A stretch of 35,735 bases of DNA from Actinomycetes bacterium (GTDB taxonomy: Bacteria > Actinomycetota > Acidimicrobiia > Acidimicrobiales > Microtrichaceae), in contig JAUXGW010000005.1 in NCBI GenBank assembly GCA_030621865.1, positions 1-35,735 of the forward strand, in the 5' to 3' direction. This document shows, piece after piece, positions 30,803 through 35,735 of the stretch (the first letter of the stretch is position 1; each line of letters starts with the position of its first letter). Both the position numbers and the translations under genes were made by a program. The notes beneath the pieces are model-generated. The model searched no databases and was not told the DNA's origin. It worked only from the letters and a program-made list of their open reading frames with translations.

Positions 30803-32993
30803 TTGCGCCTTCGCCTTCGCCTTCGGCTTCCGCCGCAGCCGCAGCCTCAACGAAGTCTCGTTGGGCGCGTTCGAGGGCCTTTGCGTGCTTGGTTTCGCAC
30901 TCGCTGCGCTCGGGCTCGCGGACCGGGCACACAGGAGTGAGTTCACCTCGCGAAGCGGGTGCGAGGATCTCGAAAGCCAGAGGAGCTGCAACATCGGCAC
31001 CGAAACCGGACTCGGGGATGAACACCGCCACTGTGTATTGAGGTGTGAGTCCCTCGGCCACCGGACCCCAACCGGCAAACACCGAGGTGTCTGCCTTGCC
31101 TGAGACCTCCGCCGTGCCGGTTTTGCCGGCCATCGGCCAGGCAGTCGGATTGTTCTGCCAAGGCTCTGCAGCGGTTCCGCTGCCGTTCTGTGTCACTCCC
31201 ACCAGACCGCTGACGATCTTCTGATGCTGCTCCGGAGTGAATTCCACGCGCGAGAGCTCTTCGGGTTCGATCGTTCCCGTGACCTCGTAGTTGCCTTCCT
31301 GGCCGGGAGGCTTGGTGGCATCAATTGACCGTGAAGTCTGGAACGCGACGTGGGGCCGCATGACCGCACCGCCGTTGGCGATGGTGGCGTATGCGTTGGC
31401 GAGCTGCAAAGGCGTCGACAGCACGTCACCCTGGCCGATTCCGGTGTTCAGGTTGTCGCCGGTGAACCACTTCTCGGTGACGAAGACCTCGGGGTTGGCG
31501 GCGTACGCCTCGCGACGTCGTTCCGGAGTGGGTATACGGCCCGGGTGTTCCCCCGGTAGCTCGATTCCAGTCTTGGAACCCATACCGAAGGATTCAGCGG
31601 AATCGGCGATGGCGGTTTCACCGTAGGTGTCCTTGTTGAGCCAGAGACCTTCGGACACCCAGTAATAGAAGACGTCGGAACTCACCGTGAGCGACCGAGG
31701 TATGTCCACGGTTCCGTGTGCCACTCCGCCGGCGTTCTGGAACTCGCATTTGTCGCTCTCACAGTTCTGCAGTTCGTACGTACCCGAGTCCGGATAACTC
31801 TCGTGCCCCGGATAGAGGAATCCCGTACGCATGCCGGCCATGGCCGTGAAGGGCTTGAAGGTCGAACCGGGCGCGTACGTGCCCTGCATTGCCCAGTTGT
31901 TGAGGGGGAATCCGGATTCCGGGCTCTGGAAGTAGTCCCACAACCCACTCGGAATACCGTTGACGATGTCAGAGGGGTCATAGGTCGGATACGACGCCAT
32001 CGCCCGGACTTCACCCGTCATCGGGTCAGTGACCACCGCCGAGCCCTGAGGTGCATCGGTGGGCCGACCGTCCTTGTCCACGTTGCCACGCAAGCTGTCC
32101 ACACGGGCTGCCAACGCATCTTCGGTTTTCTTCTGCAGATCGAGGTCAATCGTCAACCACACGTCGTCGCCGCGCTCCGGCGCCTGCTCTGACACCACGT
32201 CAAGCAACTCACCTTGTGCGTTCACCTCGATCGTGCGCTGCCCGGGAGTGCCTCGGAGCGCCTCTTCGTAGGCACTCTCCACACCTGTTTTCCCGATCGA
32301 ATCTCCAGGTAGATACGGCTTGGATGATTCATCCGGAATCGTGGTGGTGGATGACGGCTCTTCGTCACTTCCGGGCACGGGAACGCCACGCTCCAGAAGT
32401 TCCTTATCGTTGATCTCACCCACATAGCCGATCAGGTGAGCCGCAAGAGGGCCGTATGGATACTCCCGAACGGTTCTGCGCTCGACCACCACACCCGGAA
32501 GCTCGAATCTCCTCTCCGCGAAGTATTGCTCCACCTCGACAGGTACATCTTCGGCGATCGGGACCGGCTCCTGGGGCGCGTAGCGCTTGTCGATGTAGTT
32601 CTCCCAGATGTCCTCCTCCGACGTGGGGATGCCGTATGAGGACAAAGCGATGGCCATGTCGGTGAACCCCTCGGACAACTCGGCACGAATCTCCGCTGCG
32701 TCGTCAGCATCATTCTCGTCGAGGCCGCTCACGGACTCACGCAGAGGTTCGCGATCCAGCGCCACCACTATCTGAGTGCGATTGTCCACGAGTACCCGGC
32801 CGTTGATGTCGAGTATCCGACCTCTGGGTCCCTCGGTGTGGAGCACCCGCAGTCGATTGGACACAGATGCGGCTTCGAATTCCTGGCGTTCGATCCCCTG
32901 GAGGAACCACAGTCGACCGAAGAGCGCGAGAAACAACGACAACGCGATGATGCCGATCACGCCGAGGCGAATCTGGTTGGAGTCAGTGTCCAT
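30795..32993 (-). CDS. mrdA: Penicillin-binding protein 2 (elongation transpeptidase)
   Basis: Class B PBP that cross-links peptidoglycan with RodA, 732 aa. An N-terminal membrane anchor lies at about 10-32 (LGVIGIIALSLFLALFGRLWFL). The dimerisation domain starts EGPRGRILDINGRVLVDN. Transpeptidase motifs are S377TFK in YAPGSTFKPFTAM, SSD at 438-440 and K624TG in MAGKTGTAEVSGK. An insert rich in Ser/Thr/Glu (about 205-225) and an Ala/Glu-rich tail of about 40 residues (AAAAAEAEGEGEGANG) extend the protein beyond E. coli MrdA. The start is the ATG at 32993, 32 bp after mreD, with no clear Shine-Dalgarno. The stop overlaps rodA by 8 nt, which fits the obligate RodA-PBP2 partnership. Confidence 0.96.
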   Translation of the reverse strand: MDTDSNQIRLGVIGIIALSLFLALFGRLWFLQGIERQEFEAASVSNRLRVLHTEGPRGRILDINGRVLVDNRTQIVVALDREPLRESVSGLDENDADDAAEIRAELSEGFTDMAIALSSYGIPTSEEDIWENYIDKRYAPQEPVPIAEDVPVEVEQYFAERRFELPGVVVERRTVREYPYGPLAAHLIGYVGEINDKELLERGVPVPGSDEEPSSTTTIPDESSKPYLPGDSIGKTGVESAYEEALRGTPGQRTIEVNAQGELLDVVSEQAPERGDDVWLTIDLDLQKKTEDALAARVDSLRGNVDKDGRPTDAPQGSAVVTDPMTGEVRAMASYPTYDPSDIVNGIPSGLWDYFQSPESGFPLNNWAMQGTYAPGSTFKPFTAMAGMRTGFLYPGHESYPDSGTYELQNCESDKCEFQNAGGVAHGTVDIPRSLTVSSDVFYYWVSEGLWLNKDTYGETAIADSAESFGMGSKTGIELPGEHPGRIPTPERRREAYAANPEVFVTEKWFTGDNLNTGIGQGDVLSTPLQLANAYATIANGGAVMRPHVAFQTSRSIDATKPPGQEGNYEVTGTIEPEELSRVEFTPEQHQKIVSGLVGVTQNGSGTAAEPWQNNPTAWPMAGKTGTAEVSGKADTSVFAGWGPVAEGLTPQYTVAVFIPESGFGADVAAPLAFEILAPASRGELTPVCPVREPERSECETKHAKALERAQRDFVEAAAAAEAEGEGEGANG

Positions 32994-33025
32994 GCGGTCC
33001 GGAAGATCTTGTGGTCATCAATGTT

Positions 33026-33541
33026 TCAGCGCGATGAGCGCAGCCTCTCGTCCGCAGCGCCTGTCCACCGGCACAGAGGCAGGATGGCGGGGCTCAGAAT
33101 CGCCGAGGTCAAAGCGACGATACCGATTATCCGCAGAAGATTGTCATCAGCCAGGTAGTTCTGCCCGAACAGCGTGGCGATCGACGCATAGAGCAACATT
33201 CCCAGTCCCGAGCCGCCAGCGACCAGCACGGCATCCACCCAGCGGTTGGCTCTGGCAAGATTCTCAGAAATGAGTCCGGCGAAGAAGGCCGCAAACGCCC
33301 AGGACAGGCCGACAACACCGAATCGACCGGCCATGAACAGGTCCGCCAGGAGGCCGGCGCAGAAGCCGACCAGCGCTCCTCTGGAGGCTCCCCACGCGAC
33401 GCCCGAACCAACTCCCACCGCAAGGAGCAGCTCCGGATGCACACCGAAGATGCTGATGTCGTTGACAAAGCCGACCTGGAGCACGAGTGCCACAAACAGC
33501 ACGAGTGCCGTGCGGCCGATGACAAGAACTTCCTCACCCAT
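33026..33541 (-). CDS. mreD: Rod shape-determining protein MreD
   Basis: Small integral membrane protein of the elongasome, 171 aa, with five or six hydrophobic segments. The first is IGRTALVLFVALVLQVGFV, followed by the MreD-like VHPELLLAVGVGSGVAWGASRGALVGFCAGLLADLF, where G-x-x-x-G-F-x-x-G-L-L-x-D is the recognisable family core. It is weakly conserved and identified by this core together with position between mreC and mrdA. The start is the ATG at 33541, 10 bp after the mreC stop. Confidence 0.92.
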   Translation of the reverse strand: MGEEVLVIGRTALVLFVALVLQVGFVNDISIFGVHPELLLAVGVGSGVAWGASRGALVGFCAGLLADLFMAGRFGVVGLSWAFAAFFAGLISENLARANRWVDAVLVAGGSGLGMLLYASIATLFGQNYLADDNLLRIIGIVALTSAILSPAILPLCRWTGAADERLRSSR

Positions 33542-33551
33542 CGCGTGCCAA

Positions 33552-34388
33552 CTACTCCGGGGGTGTCCACTTCATGACCTGAACCACGTCGAGTCGCTCC
33601 AATTCAGCCGACAGGGCGACCTTCAGAATCAGGGTGTTCGACGCGGAGTCCGTCACGATTTCAGTGATGGTTCCAACCGGGAGAAGTGCCGGCATTATCG
33701 AGCGATTGAAGCCGCTTGTGAGAACCACGTTGCCGGTTTCGATGTCCGTGTTGACCTCCACACGCTCGACGATGAAGGGCTTGCCCCAACCGGAGCCGTG
33801 TCCGATGCCCACATGCTGTGTGTCTCCGACCCGAACACCGATGACGAACTCGGGATCGGTGATCAACTGCACAACCGAACTTGCTGCGGAGACCCGCTCC
33901 AGCCGGCCAATGAGACCGGCCTTGGTCACCACCGGCATTCCGACCTCCAACCCGGATTCTGTGCCCTTGTCGATTGTCATCCGGTTGTCCTCGAAGTTGT
34001 TCCTCGGTCCCGATGCCGCACGGGCAACCTCGGTCTCCACCCCCTCGGTGAAGCGAATGTTCAACTGATCATTAATGCGCGACAACTGTTCCTGGGCGTT
34101 GGTCTCGAGGATGCCGTTCCCCTTGATCTCATCAAGCTCCTCGCGCAGAACCTGATTTTCGTCCTCGAGTTCCTCGTAGCCGGTCACCCCGGCCCAGGCG
34201 TTTCGAAACGGCGATGTGGCCCAACCGACCGCGCCGGAGATGGGATCGGTCACATCCGATGCGAGATTACGCACGGGATCGAACGCGCCTCCCCCGGTGG
34301 CATCGATGGTCACGAACGTGACCGCCAGGAGGGTTATCAGCAGGAGGACGCGGCGATACCGCTTTCGGTTTGGACCGGGAGGTCGCAT
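33552..34388 (-). CDS. mreC: Rod shape-determining protein MreC
   Basis: Bitopic scaffold linking MreB to PBP2 and RodA outside the membrane, 278 aa. A short basic N-terminus (PNRKRYRR) precedes one membrane segment at about 13-30 (VLLLITLLAVTFVTIDA). A coiled coil follows at about 72-110 (ELEDENQVLREELDEI). The beta domain holds ARAASGPRNNFEDNRMTIDKGTESGLEVGMPVVT and LITDPEFVIGVRV, family typical. The start is the ATG at 34388, 11 bp after mreB, with no Shine-Dalgarno. The start codon sits in the loop of a small GC hairpin, so it may depend on mreB translation. Confidence 0.95.
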   Translation of the reverse strand: MRPPGPNRKRYRRVLLLITLLAVTFVTIDATGGGAFDPVRNLASDVTDPISGAVGWATSPFRNAWAGVTGYEELEDENQVLREELDEIKGNGILETNAQEQLSRINDQLNIRFTEGVETEVARAASGPRNNFEDNRMTIDKGTESGLEVGMPVVTKAGLIGRLERVSAASSVVQLITDPEFVIGVRVGDTQHVGIGHGSGWGKPFIVERVEVNTDIETGNVVLTSGFNRSIMPALLPVGTITEIVTDSASNTLILKVALSAELERLDVVQVMKWTPPE

Positions 34389-34395
34389 TGCGACC
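34381..34395 (-). promoter_or_regulatory. Hairpin enclosing the mreC start codon
   Basis: On the coding strand GGTCGC-AAT-GCGACC forms a 6-bp GC-rich stem whose 3-nt loop contributes the A and T of the mreC ATG. Stop of mreB is 5 nt away, so ribosomes finishing mreB would melt it. A second pair CATTGGAG/CTCCAATG (34411-34418 and 34430-34437) lies in the mreB end just upstream. A regulatory role is inference. Confidence 0.4.
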
Positions 34396-34399
34396 CAAG

Positions 34400-35434
34400 C
34401 TACCCGCGCTCATTGGAGGGCAACATGCTCTCCAATGAATCGATCTCCTCGAGGAACTGGCCCGAACCAAGCGCCACAGCGTCGAGCGGCCGGGGTGCGA
34501 GGGCGATCGGCATTCCTGTCTCGCGAGCGAGACGTTCGGGCATGCTCTTGAGCAGCGCTCCTCCGCCGGCGAGGGTGATGCCGCGCTCCATGATGTCAGC
34601 AGCCAGTTCGGGCGGAGTCTTGTCGAGGGTGACCTTCACGGCGTCCACCACGGCGGCAACGGGTTCCTCGATTGCCTCGCGGATTTCGACTGTGGAAGTG
34701 ACAATGGTCTTGGGCAAGCCGGTCACGAGGTCCCTGCCCCGAACTTCGGCCTGCATTTCCTGCTCCAGTGGCATCGCCGAGCCGAGTTCCATCTTCACGA
34801 CCTCCGCTGTGCGCTCTCCGAGAGCCAGGCTGTATTCCTTCTTGATGAACTGAATGACAGCCTCATCGAGTTCATCGCCGCCGACCCTCACGGACTCCGA
34901 GGTGACCACACCGCCGAGTGAGATCACTGCGACCTCTGTGGTGCCACCACCAATGTCCACAATCATGTTCCCAGTGGCTTCTTGCACCGGCAGGCCGGAA
35001 CCGATGGCCGCAGCCATCGTCTCCTCGATGATTCGAGCCGGTTTGCGGGCCCCGGCGTACTCAGCAGCGTCCTGAACGGCCCGACGCTCCACGCCGGTCA
35101 CCCCGGAAGGAACACAGATGATCATTCGCGGCTTGGAGAAGCGGCTGTGATGGACCCGTTGAATGAAGTATCGAAGCATCGTTTCACACACTTCGAAATC
35201 GGAGATCACGCCGTCCTTCAGCGGACGAATGGCCTCGATGTGTGCCGGTGTGCGGCCAATCATTCGTTTGGCTTCGGCTCCAACTGCCACTGCCTGCCCG
35301 TCAGAAGTCTGCACAGCAACCACCGATGGCTCGTTGAGCACAATGCCCTCACCTCGTACGTATACGAGCGTGTTGGCCGTACCGAGGTCTACCGCCATGT
35401 CGCGGCCTAAAATGTTGGAGTTGAACCGAGCCAT
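34400..35434 (-). CDS. mreB: Rod shape-determining protein MreB
   Basis: Actin-like ATPase that forms membrane-bound filaments guiding elongation, 344 aa, full length. ATP-binding motifs are VDLGTANTLVYV (about 15-26) and IVDIGGGTTEVAVISLGG (phosphate 2, about 158-175), followed by GITLAGGGALLKSMPERL near the C-terminus (adenosine motif). VPSGVTGVERRAV is also family typical. The start is the ATG at 35434, without a clear ribosome site. It is the first gene of the mre operon; a 141-bp gap separates it from ndk. AGCGAATCCCC appears twice in this gap, 23 nt apart, just before the start. Confidence 0.98.
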   Translation of the reverse strand: MARFNSNILGRDMAVDLGTANTLVYVRGEGIVLNEPSVVAVQTSDGQAVAVGAEAKRMIGRTPAHIEAIRPLKDGVISDFEVCETMLRYFIQRVHHSRFSKPRMIICVPSGVTGVERRAVQDAAEYAGARKPARIIEETMAAAIGSGLPVQEATGNMIVDIGGGTTEVAVISLGGVVTSESVRVGGDELDEAVIQFIKKEYSLALGERTAEVVKMELGSAMPLEQEMQAEVRGRDLVTGLPKTIVTSTVEIREAIEEPVAAVVDAVKVTLDKTPPELAADIMERGITLAGGGALLKSMPERLARETGMPIALAPRPLDAVALGSGQFLEEIDSLESMLPSNERG

Positions 35435-35575
35435 CTTGGGGATTCGCTAACGCTAGTCGTGGGGATTCGCTGCCCGAGCAGAAAGTTCGGGATGTTGAAG
35501 TTCGGACAATGCAGCCAACCAACCGCTACGCGGGCGCACGGCCACATCAGACCGCAACCAAACTGTAACAACTGA
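35435..35575 (-). promoter_or_regulatory. ndk-mreB intergenic region with direct repeats
   Basis: The 141-bp gap should hold the mreB promoter and the ndk terminator. GGGGATTCGCT occurs at 35438-35448 and 35461-35471, and AGTTCGG occurs twice near 35485-35506. A 4-bp GC hairpin (CCGC-TAC-GCGG) lies near 35523-35533. I cannot fix a -10 or -35. Confidence 0.35.
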
Positions 35576-35735
35576 TCAGGCTGGAAACCAGAGCGCGATT
35601 TCGCGAGCGGCCGATTCATGGGCATCCGAGCCGTGAACCAGGTTCTCATTGGTGATCGTCGCGAAGTCACCGCGGATGGATCCCGGCTGGGCATCATCGA
35701 CGTTGGTTTTGCCTATCAGCGTGCGCATCAGGGAG
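35576..35735 (-). CDS. ndk: Nucleoside diphosphate kinase, C-terminal part
   Basis: The window cuts the gene at its right edge; 52 C-terminal residues are visible. They read [20 protein letters not shown] then [20 protein letters not shown], ending [11 protein letters not shown] and a TGA. NLVHGSD contains the active-site His that carries the phosphate between NTP and NDP, so the kinase should be active. The GKTN-x-x-DA-x-PG-x-IRGDF block is diagnostic. In actinobacteria ndk commonly precedes mreB, as here. Confidence 0.96.
   Translation of the reverse strand, partial: SLMRTLIGKTNVDDAQPGSIRGDFATITNENLVHGSDAHESAAREIALWFPA

Noticed and set aside
33246..34853. 535-codon plus-strand frame across mreD, mreC and mreB
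   Set aside because: Antisense to three certain genes; no domain.

Overview
This 35.7 kb window is GC-rich chromosomal DNA from an actinobacterium. Three things support that: two LexA boxes of the actinobacterial type (CGAAC-N4-GTTCG), a coenzyme F420 gene (cofC), and the block ndk-mreBCD-mrdA-rodA-radical SAM-DUF2344-rne-rplU-rpmA, which is typical of Actinobacteria. Placement in Acidimicrobiia or a related lineage is my inference. I see no phage, transposon, CRISPR array, tRNA or rRNA. Two genes are cut by the window edges: a secreted coiled-coil protein on the left and ndk on the right.

Left third (1-11100): this holds an SOS-inducible mutagenic repair module in two parts, both on the minus strand. 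dnaE2 encodes the error-prone polymerase and has its own LexA box 13 nt before its start. imuA-imuB form an operon behind a 28-bp palindrome built on a second LexA box. Between the two parts lie an M3 oligopeptidase (plus strand) and a response regulator/histidine kinase pair (minus strand). ImuB keeps a beta-clamp-like motif (QLGFWG) and ImuA lacks the Walker A lysine.

Middle (11100-24260): a mosaic of short transcription units. They encode an Nfu N-terminal-like protein, a group II truncated haemoglobin, a small membrane protein, an acyl-CoA dehydrogenase behind a palindromic operator candidate, a minus-strand gpsA / 643-aa unknown / rnhB run, cofC with a PIG-L deacetylase, metG with a membrane-anchored unknown, a HIT protein, and an HD-domain dNTPase.

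Right third (24280-35735): a conserved block read right to left. ndk comes first, followed by the elongation machinery (mreB, mreC, mreD, PBP2, rodA), then the paired radical SAM/DUF2344 genes, RNase E/G and ribosomal proteins L21 and L27. Overlaps of 4 or 8 nt couple radical SAM to DUF2344 and PBP2 to RodA.

Most unusual feature: short tandem duplications, mostly 15-24 bp, cluster at gene ends. Units of 24, 24 and 21 bp include the stop codons of imuB, the HIT gene and rodA, so the stop is repeated in frame. A 15-bp unit duplicates the start codon of the globin gene. imuA alone carries four duplications and the histidine kinase tail has four 15-bp units. A perfect 22-bp inverted repeat with an AAAA loop lies between rodA and the radical SAM gene.
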